A stretch of 39,668 nucleotides of DNA from Acholeplasmataceae bacterium UBA5769 (GCA_002418725.1 DIER01000004.1:9978-49645), one strand, 5' to 3'; shown: positions 7,589 through 15,855, numbered from the stretch's first letter. Notes: generated from the sequence alone by a model not told the origin. Made by a program: numbers and translations.

Positions 7589-8732
7589 TTCGAATCACCT
7601 CGATGACAGTCAGTTTGGATGATTTAATCGCCGGAGTTAACGCAGCTATCGTGGATGCGATGAGTGCAATCCCACCCGATAATGCGATAAATCCTGGATC
7701 AATAAATAGCGGTACAACCGGCGTTCCATCCGCGTTTAATGCAAACGTGGTGAACGCATAAGATAGACCTAAACCTAAGAGGACCCCACCTATCGCACCA
7801 AAGATACCTAAGATAAATCCTTCAGATAAAAAGACGAAGGAGGCGTCACGATCTTTGATACCCATCGCTTTCATGATGCCAATTTGTCTTGATTTTTGCA
7901 TCACCGTAATCGCGAGTGTCGATGAGATTCCTAAAACAACGGAAATGATGACAAAAATTTGAATCATCAACGATGAGATGCTTTGTCCTTGTAAACCAGA
8001 CAAAAGAGATTCATTTTCGACCATCCAGTTTAGCGTTTTTAATCCTTGATTAGAGAATGTGCTATCTAAGATGAGTGATACGTTTTCTGCTTCAAAAGGT
8101 TTGAGCAGTTGCGATTCAATTTTGGTTGCGCCCACTTGACCAGTGATATCTTGCATGGTTTCAATGGTACCCACACCCCAACTGCGATTTAACTGTGCGA
8201 CACTTAAATCGAAAAATCCAACAATCGTGAGCGTCTTCATTTGGCCAATAATTTCAATGGCAATCGTATCCCCAAGGTTTAAGTTGAGTTCCTCTTTAAT
8301 CGCGATACCCAGAGCAACTTCATAATTGGCTTGAGGTAGCCTTCCTGAAACCAATTTTTCATCAAACTTATAGATTTGATTTGCAGAATCAAAGACAAGG
8401 CCACGGTAAAGAATTTCTGTTTTATCTTCATCTTTTTCGAGTATACCTGGCAAATCAAACACTGGTGTCGTGACACTGAATAAGTCACTTTGAGTTTCCA
8501 TGTTTTGTTGTACGGATGTATAGTTTGAAATGAGTGCTCCCTCTTGATCAACAACCGATACATGGGAAGATGATCCAATCGTGGTATCTACTAAACTGTT
8601 TTGTAGGCCACTGATTAACGAACCAATAAACACTTGAACTGAAACACCGACAGAAATACCTAAAATGATGACTAACGTTTGACGTTTCGCTGACATTAAG
8701 AAACGCCAAGCAATTTGAAAGGCGAGTTTCAT
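7581..8732 (-). CDS. FtsX/MacB-family ABC transporter permease
   Basis: A 383-aa permease with the MacB-type plan: one N-terminal membrane helix (about residues 17-42, TLVIILGISVGVSVQVFIGSL), a large extracellular domain (about 45-255), then three C-terminal helices starting at SLMIQIFVIISVVLGISSTL. The segment IGIMKAMGIKDRDASFVFLSEG is the cytoplasmic coupling region typical of FtsX/LolC/MacB permeases. It partners with the ATPase that follows. Its ATG overlaps the stop of the B12-binding gene as ATGA, implying coupled translation and a three-gene operon. There is only one permease gene, so it probably acts as a homodimer. Confidence 0.9.
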   Translation of the reverse strand: MKLAFQIAWRFLMSAKRQTLVIILGISVGVSVQVFIGSLISGLQNSLVDTTIGSSSHVSVVDQEGALISNYTSVQQNMETQSDLFSVTTPVFDLPGILEKDEDKTEILYRGLVFDSANQIYKFDEKLVSGRLPQANYEVALGIAIKEELNLNLGDTIAIEIIGQMKTLTIVGFFDLSVAQLNRSWGVGTIETMQDITGQVGATKIESQLLKPFEAENVSLILDSTFSNQGLKTLNWMVENESLLSGLQGQSISSLMIQIFVIISVVLGISSTLAITVMQKSRQIGIMKAMGIKDRDASFVFLSEGFILGIFGAIGGVLLGLGLSYAFTTFALNADGTPVVPLFIDPGFIALSGGIALIASTIAALTPAIKSSKLTVIEVIRNA

Positions 8733-9379
8733 ACGTGTGACACCTTCTTTCCGAAGGCTTTTAAATCGTTTAAATCCTTGAGGATATACGTATAGGAAAG
8801 GTGTTCAAATAGGGCAGGATCTTTAAACGCTTGCCCACCAAGAAGAATACCTACCTCAGGGAAAAACCGTTTGATTTCATCGGTTGTTTGTTTGGTGACA
8901 ACCAAGTTGTAAGGGTTTGTTACCGATAATGCGACATAATCTGGATGATAGGTTCGAATCGCGGATAAGATTTCTGATTTAGGGGTGTTCGCACCAATGT
9001 AATGCGCATCAAATCCTTCTAATAACATAAAATGTGTGTTCATGATGGCACCAATTTCATGGTACTCAAAAGCAGGTGTTAACATCATGACTTTAATGTG
9101 ATTGGGCTTGACATTCTTAACTAATGTGAGCACATGCACATAACACGATTCCAAGATGGTACGAATGATGGATGTTCGAAAATGTTCTTTCCATATACAG
9201 ACATCCTCATCTTTTTCCTCACACTCAAAATGAATGAGTGAAGGCGCTAATACGTTGAGATACAATTCTTCAATGGTCAATGTGTTTTCCTCGATGAGCT
9301 TTAAGGCATACATCACGGCACCGGGTTTATCTTCTCTTTTTAAAAAGGTCATAAATGCTTTGAAATAATCATGAATCAT
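8729..9379 (-). CDS. Stand-alone cobalamin (B12)-binding domain protein
   Basis: A 216-aa soluble protein. Residues about 1-90 form the helical B12-binding_2 cap and about 95-216 the Rossmann-like B12-binding domain. The lower-ligand motif is present as EYHEIG, with His107, matching the ExHxxG of CarH-like photoreceptors. An E-H pair (WKEHFRTSIIR, residues 65-66) matches the conserved cap EH of that group. The cap tryptophan expected about ten residues before is replaced by an acidic stretch (FECEEKDED). No MerR DNA-binding domain and no methyltransferase domain are attached. It is first in an operon with an ABC exporter, downstream of a palindrome-bearing promoter. The start is set by GGAGG 7 nt before the ATG at 9379; the longer frame to 9412 would run through the palindrome. 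Confidence 0.82.
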   Translation of the reverse strand: MIHDYFKAFMTFLKREDKPGAVMYALKLIEENTLTIEELYLNVLAPSLIHFECEEKDEDVCIWKEHFRTSIIRTILESCYVHVLTLVKNVKPNHIKVMMLTPAFEYHEIGAIMNTHFMLLEGFDAHYIGANTPKSEILSAIRTYHPDYVALSVTNPYNLVVTKQTTDEIKRFFPEVGILLGGQAFKDPALFEHLSYTYILKDLNDLKAFGKKVSHV

Positions 9380-9396
9380 GTCATGTCCTCCAATCC

Positions 9397-9430
9397 GTTG
9401 TGTTTGACACAACCTTTACTTATTATAACA
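9397..9430 (-). promoter_or_regulatory. Extended -10 promoter and palindromic operator candidate for the B12-protein/ABC operon
   Basis: TGTTATAAT (9422-9430) is an extended -10 on the minus strand. Directly downstream, covering about +2 to +18, is a perfect palindrome with 7-bp arms and 3-nt centre: GTTGTGT (9397-9403), TTG, ACACAAC (9407-9413). It ends 5 nt before the GGAGG ribosome site. It could be a repressor site or a 5' RNA hairpin. Confidence 0.6.
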
Positions 9431-9492
9431 AATATGTTTTTATTAAGCATATGAAGTGAATGGTATTTCAGTATATAAAGGTTTTACCCTGA

Positions 9493-9523
9493 CAAAAACG
9501 GCTGACCTAAAGATCAACCGTTT
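9493..9523 (-). terminator. Terminator of pgsA-recA
   Basis: 10-bp stem AAACGGTTGA / TCAGCCGTTT with one T-G wobble, followed by T5 on the minus strand, 8 nt after the recA stop. Confidence 0.8.
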
Positions 9524-9531
9524 CATTTTGA

Positions 9532-10536
9532 TTAATTTTTGTAAGTGATCTTATAGTGATCAAGCACAGCTTGGAACACTTTTTTGTAGACCTCAGGATT
9601 TTTCTCTAGATAAGCTTTCGCATTTTCTCTACCCTGACCAATCTTTTCACCACCGTATGCAAACCAAGCACCACTCTTTTGAATGATATCAAGATCTGAA
9701 GCTAGGTCAACAAGTTCCCCAGTTTTAGAAATACCTTCACCAAAGATGATATCTGCACTAACCGTTTTAAAGGGAGGTGCTACTTTGTTTTTTACCACTT
9801 TAATGTTTGCTTTGTTACCAATGATATCCGTTGCATTCTTAATAGCTTCACCGCGTCTAATTTCTAGACGAACGGATGCATAAAATTTAAGCGCACGTCC
9901 ACCAGGTGTTGTTTCTGGATTACCAAACATTACACCCACTTTTTCACGGATTTGGTTGATAAAAATTGCGATGGTTCCAGACTTAGAAATAGCACCAGAA
10001 AGTTTACGCATCGCTTGGCTCATGAGTCTTGCTTGTAAGCCCACATGGGAATCACCCATTTCACCGTTAATTTCCGCCTCAGGAACAAGTGCCGCAACAG
10101 AGTCAACTACGATGGCATCAACAGAGCCACTACGAATAAGTGCTTCTGCAATTTCAAGTGCTTGTTCACCTGTATCAGGTTGCGATAAAATCAGATTATC
10201 CACATCGACACCTAAAGCTTTCGCATACTTCGGATCTAGGGCATGTTCAGCATCAATAAATGCTACAAACCCACCTAATTTTTGAACTTCAGCAATCGCG
10301 TGCAACGCGAGTGTTGTCTTACCTGAACTTTCAGGTCCGTAAATTTCAATAATACGACCTTTGGGATAACCACCAATGCCTAAGGCAATATCAAGCCCAA
10401 GGGATCCCGTAGGAATCGCTTCAACCGTACGTTCTGCTTCATCACCTAAACGCATGACGGATCCTTTACCGTATTGTTTTTCGATCTGTTTCATTGCGGC
10501 CTCTAAGGCCTGTGCTCTTTTGTCTTTATCGATCAT
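9532..10536 (-). CDS. recA: RecA recombinase
   Basis: A 334-aa strand-exchange protein for recombinational repair and natural transformation. Walker A GPESSGKT (67-74), catalytic E in FIDAEHALDP (residue 97), Walker B VDAIVVDS (139-146), and the DNA-binding L2 region around INQIREKVGVMFGNPETTPGG (194-213) are all intact. It is slightly short because the acidic C-terminal tail of other RecAs is missing; it ends YKITYKN. GGAGGTG lies 6 nt before the ATG. It follows pgsA by 45 nt with no promoter seen between, and cinA, usual between them in Bacillus, is absent. I saw no obvious LexA box. Confidence 0.98.
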   Translation of the reverse strand: MIDKDKRAQALEAAMKQIEKQYGKGSVMRLGDEAERTVEAIPTGSLGLDIALGIGGYPKGRIIEIYGPESSGKTTLALHAIAEVQKLGGFVAFIDAEHALDPKYAKALGVDVDNLILSQPDTGEQALEIAEALIRSGSVDAIVVDSVAALVPEAEINGEMGDSHVGLQARLMSQAMRKLSGAISKSGTIAIFINQIREKVGVMFGNPETTPGGRALKFYASVRLEIRRGEAIKNATDIIGNKANIKVVKNKVAPPFKTVSADIIFGEGISKTGELVDLASDLDIIQKSGAWFAYGGEKIGQGRENAKAYLEKNPEVYKKVFQAVLDHYKITYKN

Positions 10537-10581
10537 GACTGCACCTCCGTCTTATCTTATGTTAAATGTTTTTGTTTTACT

Positions 10582-11151
10582 TTAAATACTTTCCAAAATA
10601 ATAGCTTTATTCTTAATCAAATAGTCCAGACCACTGATAATGGTTAAACCAATAGCGATCCAAAAAATGACAGTCCCAATCCATGGGGTGATCCCAAAAT
10701 CATTAAATAGCAAAATAATTAATGCCACCATCGTGGATGCTGTTTTTGCCTTTCCATAAGGAGAAGCTGCAATGACTTTACCTTTTTCAACCGCAAGAAG
10801 TCTAACACCAGTGACCGCAAACTCGCGAATAATCACGATCATCACCGCCCACATGGGAACACGTGAAGGGTCCAATAGCATTAAATAAAGTAGTGCAACC
10901 ATCACCAGCACCTTATCTGCAATAGGATCTAAGAATTTCCCAAATGTGGTGATTTGATTGTATTTTCTAGCGATGTAGCCATCTAGAAAATCTGTGAAAG
11001 ATGCGATGATAAATAAAATCGCGAACACAAAATGTCCGATACTCATTTGAAAAAAACCGATAGGTTCTTTAAGTTGATCGATATAAACCATAACGATCAT
11101 GACTGGAATCATGAAGACTCTCAAGAGAGTTAATTTATTAGCAGTTGTCAT
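10582..11151 (-). CDS. pgsA: CDP-diacylglycerol--glycerol-3-phosphate 3-phosphatidyltransferase
   Basis: A 189-aa membrane enzyme making phosphatidylglycerophosphate, the committed step to phosphatidylglycerol. The CDP-alcohol phosphotransferase motif DG-x2-AR-x8-G-x3-D-x3-D is complete at residues 57-79 (DGYIARKYNQ to DPIADK), with D54 also present. About five membrane helices are predicted. The ribosome site is weak (AAGGGG 12 nt upstream). Its place directly before recA is the Firmicutes arrangement. It is divergent from rpsT across a short shared intergenic region. Confidence 0.95.
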   Translation of the reverse strand: MTTANKLTLLRVFMIPVMIVMVYIDQLKEPIGFFQMSIGHFVFAILFIIASFTDFLDGYIARKYNQITTFGKFLDPIADKVLVMVALLYLMLLDPSRVPMWAVMIVIIREFAVTGVRLLAVEKGKVIAASPYGKAKTASTMVALIILLFNDFGITPWIGTVIFWIAIGLTIISGLDYLIKNKAIILESI

Positions 11152-11179
11152 TCGTTTTATATTCCCCTTATCTATGAGT

Positions 11180-11188
11180 ATTTTACCA
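11180..11188 (-). promoter_or_regulatory. Extended -10 of pgsA-recA
   Basis: TGGTAAAAT on the minus strand, 29 nt before the pgsA start. It matches TGnTAnAAT; no clear -35 at 17 nt. Confidence 0.4.
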
Positions 11189-11205
11189 TAATATTCTCTT
11201 TACTG

Positions 11206-11234
11206 TTGCATTTTTTACATGCTTTTGATACAAT
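11206..11234 (+). promoter_or_regulatory. Promoter of rpsT
   Basis: TTGCAT (11206-11211), 17-nt spacer, TACAAT (11229-11234). Transcription would start about 20 nt before the start codon. Confidence 0.7.
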
Positions 11235-11261
11235 GGTTTTGCACGTATGGGAGGTGAAATT

Positions 11262-11522
11262 GTGGCAAATATCAAACAACAAATTAAACGTAACAAAACC
11301 AATGAAAAACGTCGTTTACAGAACGCTTCTTTTAAGTCATCCGTTAAAACCGCATTTAAAGCAGTCGAACGCGCTGTAGCAGCTAATGAAAAAGAAAAAG
11401 CAGTCGAAGCATTGTCTTTTGCACATAAGAAGTTGGACAAGGGTCTTGCTAAGGGAATCTTCCATCAAAACTTTGTCGCTAGACATAAGTCAGCACTCGC
11501 AGCTAAAGTTAACTCCCTTTAA
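11262..11522 (+). CDS. rpsT: 30S ribosomal protein S20
   Basis: An 86-aa basic, helical protein that binds 16S rRNA. The start is GTG at 11262, giving the family N-terminus MANIKQQIKRNKTNEKRR. GGGAGGTG lies just upstream, and the ATG at 11247 is itself part of that ribosome-site region, so it is not the start. It is the only plus-strand gene in this section, convergent with the exonuclease gene and divergent from pgsA. In Bacillus too, rpsT lies beside holA in opposite orientation. Own promoter and terminator. Confidence 0.95.
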   Translation: MANIKQQIKRNKTNEKRRLQNASFKSSVKTAFKAVERAVAANEKEKAVEALSFAHKKLDKGLAKGIFHQNFVARHKSALAAKVNSL

Positions 11523-11529
11523 AAAAATT

Positions 11530-11553
11530 AGACACGGTGTGTCTTTTTTTTTC
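11530..11553. terminator. Bidirectional terminator of rpsT and the com operon
   Basis: Stem AGACAC / GTGTCT with 3-nt loop, T9 on the plus strand and A/T-rich (AATTTTTTT) on the minus strand. It separates the convergent rpsT and exonuclease genes. Confidence 0.8.
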
Positions 11554-11561
11554 GTTATCTG

Positions 11562-12218
11562 TTAACTGTTTTCAATTTCCCTGTATCCACCCTTTTGTGG
11601 CATGTATTTTACATGTGGTAAACGGATTCCTGAGACACCATAGGTGCCGTTGTAACCAATTTTATTAATATAATGGGTGATATTGTCTTTTTCTTCTGCC
11701 ATTTTGAGAAGTGCTTGATAAGTTGCTTTGATATCATCTAAAGCGCGGTGCGTATTTTTAACATCAACCCCATAGGTTTGAACGCATTGATCAAGTCTGT
11801 GAGGAAAACGATGGCGATCTTTATAAATGGCCATCACGTCTAAGACATCATTTTTAATACTGAAAAATGGATTCCACTGTCTTCTAAATAACGTTTGTAA
11901 AAATAAAAGATCAAACTGTATGTTATATGCAATCAATAATGTTTTTTCATCTTGATAAAGGTCAATGAAACGTTGGAAAGCTTCTTGTTGGCTAACGCCT
12001 TCTCTGAGTAAAAGTTCATCCGTGATATGGGTAATATCGATGATTTTTTGAGGAAGCGGACGACTTGGCATGACCAAAAGCGAGAGTTCTTGGGTCACTT
12101 CCAGTTGACCTTCTTTTTTTTCTAATAGAATCGCACCGATTTCAATGATTTCATCGGTATAGCCATTAAGTCCTGTGGTTTCGAAATCAAAACATAATAC
12201 ACGATTGTAATCTAACAT
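11562..12218 (-). CDS. DnaQ/PolC-like 3'-5' exonuclease (DEDDh)
   Basis: A 218-aa exonuclease with the four acidic residues of the DEDDh group: D11 and E13 (CFDFETTG), D103 (AYNIQFDLLFL), and H157 with D162 (HRALDD). It probably trims DNA or acts as a proofreading exonuclease; the sequence resembles the exonuclease of PolC but stands alone. It begins 1 nt after the holA stop, with AGGAG inside the end of holA, so both are co-expressed. Last gene of the comEA-comEC-holA operon. The exact family name (epsilon-like or DinG-type exonuclease) cannot be fixed from sequence alone. Confidence 0.88.
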   Translation of the reverse strand: MLDYNRVLCFDFETTGLNGYTDEIIEIGAILLEKKEGQLEVTQELSLLVMPSRPLPQKIIDITHITDELLLREGVSQQEAFQRFIDLYQDEKTLLIAYNIQFDLLFLQTLFRRQWNPFFSIKNDVLDVMAIYKDRHRFPHRLDQCVQTYGVDVKNTHRALDDIKATYQALLKMAEEKDNITHYINKIGYNGTYGVSGIRLPHVKYMPQKGGYREIENS

Positions 12219-12219
12219 C

Positions 12220-13167
12220 TTAAGCTCCTAACAAATAAAGTTCTAGTCCTAGCTTTTTATCAATTTTACCACTCTTGATGTCATAATCAAGTTTTGATAA
12301 TTTCTTTAAATGATTTTCAAGCTGACTGAAGGGAATGGCTTGCGCATTTTTAACCAGATAATATGCACGACCACTCTTGATATGGAAATGTTCAGCAATT
12401 TGATCTTGACGATAACCTTTATCCAGTAAAAGTTTGGTGTGCATAAGCTCACGCACTTTGCCAACGATGTTGTTTAAGATGCGAAGAGGATCTTCATTTC
12501 TTGCAACAAGGTCATAAAAGATTTCAATGGTTTTGGTTTGATTTTTAGATAAAAGGGCATTGGTCAATTCAAAAATGTTTTCTTCTAAATTTCTTGAAAC
12601 GAGGAGTAAAACAGCACGTTCATTGATTTCTTTGGTTTCATAGGAGAAAAGCATGAGTTTTTCTGCTTCTTGGTTGATTAAATTAAAATCCAGATTGGTT
12701 CTTTCTAATAAGGCTTCAATCGCTTCATCGGTGATGATGTAGCTGTATTTTTTAAACATGTTTCGAATAAAATCTGGATAATCTTTTTTCTCCATATCCT
12801 TAATTTTTTCGATGAAAGCAAACTTAAAAAGTGCACTACCTAAAACAGATGTTTCAGGTAACAACTCATTCATGATGATAATCACCACAACATCGGGATT
12901 CGGTTTCTCAAAATAAGTCAAGAAATTTTTGAGAACAAACTCATCCGCTTTTTCTAGTTCTTGCATATTGCGTATGATGATGACTTTCTTTTCAGCAAAA
13001 AAAGAAACCGTCTGTAAATCCTCAAGGAGATCATCATAATCATTTTCAAGCAAATCGTATTTGACGATGTTGAAAGGATCAACATTTATTTCCTTGATTT
13101 TTTCCTCAACGGCATGATTCAAAAGAAAATCGTTGTTGCTATAGTAAAGATAGATAGACTCGGCCAT
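12220..13167 (-). CDS. holA: DNA polymerase III delta subunit (HolA, YqeN)
   Basis: A 315-aa clamp-loader subunit that opens the sliding clamp. Recognised by the family N-terminus (IYLYYSNNDFLLNHAVEEKI), the AAA-like middle region (KKVIIIRNMQELEKADE), and the C-terminal collar (FELTNALLSKNQTKTIEIF, ILNNIVGKVRELMHTKLLL). Position after comEC is the same as yqeN in Bacillus. AGGAGG lies 7 nt before the ATG; comEC ends 43 nt upstream with no terminator seen. Confidence 0.93.
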   Translation of the reverse strand: MAESIYLYYSNNDFLLNHAVEEKIKEINVDPFNIVKYDLLENDYDDLLEDLQTVSFFAEKKVIIIRNMQELEKADEFVLKNFLTYFEKPNPDVVVIIIMNELLPETSVLGSALFKFAFIEKIKDMEKKDYPDFIRNMFKKYSYIITDEAIEALLERTNLDFNLINQEAEKLMLFSYETKEINERAVLLLVSRNLEENIFELTNALLSKNQTKTIEIFYDLVARNEDPLRILNNIVGKVRELMHTKLLLDKGYRQDQIAEHFHIKSGRAYYLVKNAQAIPFSQLENHLKKLSKLDYDIKSGKIDKKLGLELYLLGA

Positions 13168-13210
13168 GTTAGCGCCTCCTGGTTCTATATCTATTGTATC
13201 AAAATCAGGG

Positions 13211-15298
13211 TTAAAAAGGTAGACACATTTGCCATTTTGATTTCTTTTTGGATGGGGTGTAGGTGATGGTTCCCTGTGTATCGGTTCGGTAGATTAAAGC
13301 ATTAATGCTTTTAAACCGTTCGATCACTTCTAGATGAGGAAAACCATAGCGGTTTGATCTTCCAGCGGATATGAGGACAATCTTCGGTTTCACATAAAAC
13401 AAGAAAAGAGATGATGATGAGGTCCTTGAACCGTGGTGTGCCACTTTTAAAATGTCGCTTTTAAGCTGGTGTTGATATGTTTCAACGAGTTTTGTTTCTG
13501 TTTCAAATTCAATATCCCCTGTAAGTAAAAAGATTTCTTGATGCATCGTAAACTGTAAGACAATGGAAGCATTATTTTCAGATGATGATGGGCCGATAGG
13601 GGCCAAGATCTTAAGATTGACTTTACCGCAAGGTATGGAATCTCCTGATTTCACTTTCTTTGTTTTTTGATGATAAAGTGGATACCCATGATCTTCAGCA
13701 GATATCATGAGGTGTTTCACTGAAAACTGTTTGATGATTTCAGATGCTTCTAAGATATGATCGGTATCACTATGGGTAAGGATAAGATAATCAATCGCTA
13801 CGATCCCTTGGTTTTGGAGGTACTGAGCTGTCCCCCGATAAGCATCAATAACGGCTATACAATGAGGTGTTTTAAGGATGGTTGCATCCCCCTGACCAAC
13901 ATCCAAAAAAGTGATTGATGTTTGATGTTGTCTCATAAGCCAAGGGATGATGCAAATCAAACAAAGGCCTAATAAACATATGGTTTTTCTATAGATTGTT
14001 TTTGATGTTAAAAAGAAAATGATAGCCATATAAAATAACACCATGATGATATCCTCATATCTGCCATAAACAAGATTCATCGTTCTTTTGGATAAAAATG
14101 TAAGAAACATTTCAAATACCATCACCATCTCAGCATACACCGTATGAAAAGAGGGGACAATGAAGGTCATCAAAGCACCAAACATGTAGGTAAATGCGAG
14201 TGGAAATGCCATAAGTGGTAAGGATAAAACACCTAAAAGAGAAAAAGAAGATTGAAAAGGTATCAGTACCACTGCAACGATCATGCCCATGATCCATCTT
14301 CTCATGATGCCATGATGTTTTCGATAAAGAGGTTCTAAAAGTTCAAGGCTTACCAAGATCAGATAAAGCATTAAAAAAGAGCTGCGATAAATCAGTTCTG
14401 TTTGAAATAGTAACATCAATAAAAATACGACATGAATGATTTCCAATCTTGATCTTCTGAGATCAAAGTAAGCATTAAAACGGCTTAATAATGCTATCAT
14501 CAATAAGCGTGTGATGCCAAGATCAAAGTCATGCAAGTAACACATGACGCCATAAAAAGACAACATAATGATATGCTGAAAAGACATCTTCACATCTAAG
14601 TGATGACACAACTTCTTAATAAACATGAACACAGCATAGAGATGAATGCCTGAAACCGAGAGTAAATGAAGTATACCTAGTTCTAGATAGACATGTCTAT
14701 CGTCTAAGGTGAGTTTATCACCAAACATCATCGTATAAAAAAGATGAGGTAAGGGATATCTTGAAAAAGATTGTTTAATGATCTGTCTTGGTGACCTAAG
14801 CGTCCATTGATGATCTACATAACGAATCTCTTCTAGATTTAACTTCCCCGTTATCCCATGACTCACATAATATAGTTTAGGACTAAAGCCAAAAGGGACT
14901 GTCGCATTCGCTAAGGGTTCAATTTTACCACTGACAAAAAGGATATCTCCACACGTATATTTTTCAGGTTGTGTATAGATGAAATATTTGGTTTTTTTTG
15001 TCTTTAAGATTACCCTGTCATACGTATCATATGTCGTCACCTCGTATACGATCACTTCTCCCTTATAAGATGCATCAACCTCACGATACTCAATCATATA
15101 CCACCGAATACAAATCAAACCGACAAGTATCAAACAAAGCATCAAGCTTACCCGGTGCCTTAAACGATATATCACAAACAATGTGATTGGTAAAACATAG
15201 ATTGTCTTGATGGAAAGGAGCACCAAAAAGACAATCATCCCCACCAAATCAAGATGATCAAAGTGTAAGATACGGTTTGATTTTCTCAAGTGTAGCAA
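13211..15298 (-). CDS. comEC: ComEC DNA uptake channel
   Basis: A roughly 695-aa integral membrane protein that carries transforming single-stranded DNA across the membrane. Order: N-terminal helices and an OB-like extracellular part; the Competence domain with many helices starting at LELGILHLLSVSGIHLYAVF; and a C-terminal metallo-beta-lactamase-like domain with FLDVGQGDATIL, THSDTDH and KVAHHGSRTSSSS, so the predicted nuclease site is intact. The start is uncertain: the longest frame begins with TTG at 15298, 41 nt inside comEA, with poor ribosome sites; an ATG at 15238 (675 aa) touches GGTGGGG directly. Overlap with comEA implies coupled translation. Confidence 0.93.
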   Translation of the reverse strand: MLHLRKSNRILHFDHLDLVGMIVFLVLLSIKTIYVLPITLFVIYRLRHRVSLMLCLILVGLICIRWYMIEYREVDASYKGEVIVYEVTTYDTYDRVILKTKKTKYFIYTQPEKYTCGDILFVSGKIEPLANATVPFGFSPKLYYVSHGITGKLNLEEIRYVDHQWTLRSPRQIIKQSFSRYPLPHLFYTMMFGDKLTLDDRHVYLELGILHLLSVSGIHLYAVFMFIKKLCHHLDVKMSFQHIIMLSFYGVMCYLHDFDLGITRLLMIALLSRFNAYFDLRRSRLEIIHVVFLLMLLFQTELIYRSSFLMLYLILVSLELLEPLYRKHHGIMRRWIMGMIVAVVLIPFQSSFSLLGVLSLPLMAFPLAFTYMFGALMTFIVPSFHTVYAEMVMVFEMFLTFLSKRTMNLVYGRYEDIIMVLFYMAIIFFLTSKTIYRKTICLLGLCLICIIPWLMRQHQTSITFLDVGQGDATILKTPHCIAVIDAYRGTAQYLQNQGIVAIDYLILTHSDTDHILEASEIIKQFSVKHLMISAEDHGYPLYHQKTKKVKSGDSIPCGKVNLKILAPIGPSSSENNASIVLQFTMHQEIFLLTGDIEFETETKLVETYQHQLKSDILKVAHHGSRTSSSSLFLFYVKPKIVLISAGRSNRYGFPHLEVIERFKSINALIYRTDTQGTITYTPSKKKSKWQMCLPF

Positions 15299-15764
15299 CC
15301 CCGATGTATTTGACGTTCAACAGCTCATCTAAATGTTTAAAATCACCGTGTGCTTCTCGGTATAAAATAATCGATGCTGCACGCGTTTCTGTTAAACCTG
15401 GAACTGCCAGAAGTTCTTTAAACGATGCCTTATTGATGTTCAGTTTCACCCATGTCTCAACAGGTTTATCTCCTGATGCTAAAACAATGATTTGTCGATC
15501 TTTAGTAATCAGTTCTGAATAGTTTAGATGTGATGTGTTTGCATCATCACTAAGCCTACCACCAAACCTTAACGCTTCAATAACGGTGATCGGTTCAAAC
15601 ACATGATAAACGCCTGGAAACTCAAAAGCACCTGAAAGTTCGATCTTTATTAGGGTTAAAGGTTCCTTCCCGTGGTCTATCCAAACAGTTTCTTCTTTTC
15701 TAGGAAACAACCAAACCCACCCCACAATAAGTAAAAAAATGACAAGTAGTCGATATGATTTCAT
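15258..15764 (-). CDS. comEA: ComEA DNA receptor
   Basis: A 168-aa membrane-anchored DNA-binding protein for transformation. One N-terminal membrane helix (about residues 5-20), then an SLBB domain (IKIELSGAFEFPGVYHV to about residue 100), then a double helix-hairpin-helix DNA-binding domain (LNINKASFKELLAVPGLTETRAASII, FKHLDELLNVKYIG). AGGAGG lies 6 nt before the ATG at 15764; a GTG one codon earlier is too close. It heads the com operon. Only about 49 nt separate the start codon from the left edge of an IS110 element, and I find no convincing promoter there, so expression may depend on sequences in the IS. Confidence 0.92.
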   Translation of the reverse strand: MKSYRLLVIFLLIVGWVWLFPRKEETVWIDHGKEPLTLIKIELSGAFEFPGVYHVFEPITVIEALRFGGRLSDDANTSHLNYSELITKDRQIIVLASGDKPVETWVKLNINKASFKELLAVPGLTETRAASIILYREAHGDFKHLDELLNVKYIGVATLEKIKPYLTL

Positions 15765-15789
15765 CACAAACCTCCTCGTATAATATGTA

Positions 15790-15814
15790 GTGTAGATTTA
15801 GGTAAGACCTATCT
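15790..15814. other. Left half of the palindromic IS110 target site
   Basis: The host sequence left of the IS forms GTGTAGAT, TT, AGGT, loop AAG, ACCT, ATCT. Joined to the right flank (ACAC, 17417-17420), it gives arms GTGTAGAT...ATCTACAC plus AGGT/ACCT. The empty site was therefore an imperfect palindrome of about 29 bp in the comEA upstream region, either an operator or an RNA hairpin. The IS inserted near its right edge. Confidence 0.6.
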
Positions 15815-15817
15815 ACA
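15811..15817 (+). repeat. Direct repeat at the left IS110 junction (ATCTACA)
   Basis: Same 7-mer as at 17413-17419. AT belongs to the host, CT is the presumed crossover core, and ACA is the start of the element. Confidence 0.65.
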
Positions 15818-15849
15818 TATCATGTTTTATAAGTTTGAAGCCCTGGTGT

Positions 15850-15855
15850 TATAAT
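15850..15855 (+). promoter_or_regulatory. Internal -10 in the IS110 left end
   Basis: TGTTATAAT (15847-15855) is an extended -10 on the plus strand. It would start a transcript near 15862 covering the bridge-RNA candidate and the transposase. No strong -35 precedes it in the inserted form. Confidence 0.5.

Noticed and set aside
15777..15790. TATTAT just upstream of comEA as a -10 box
   Set aside because: Transcription would start inside the AGGAGG ribosome site, leaving no usable leader.
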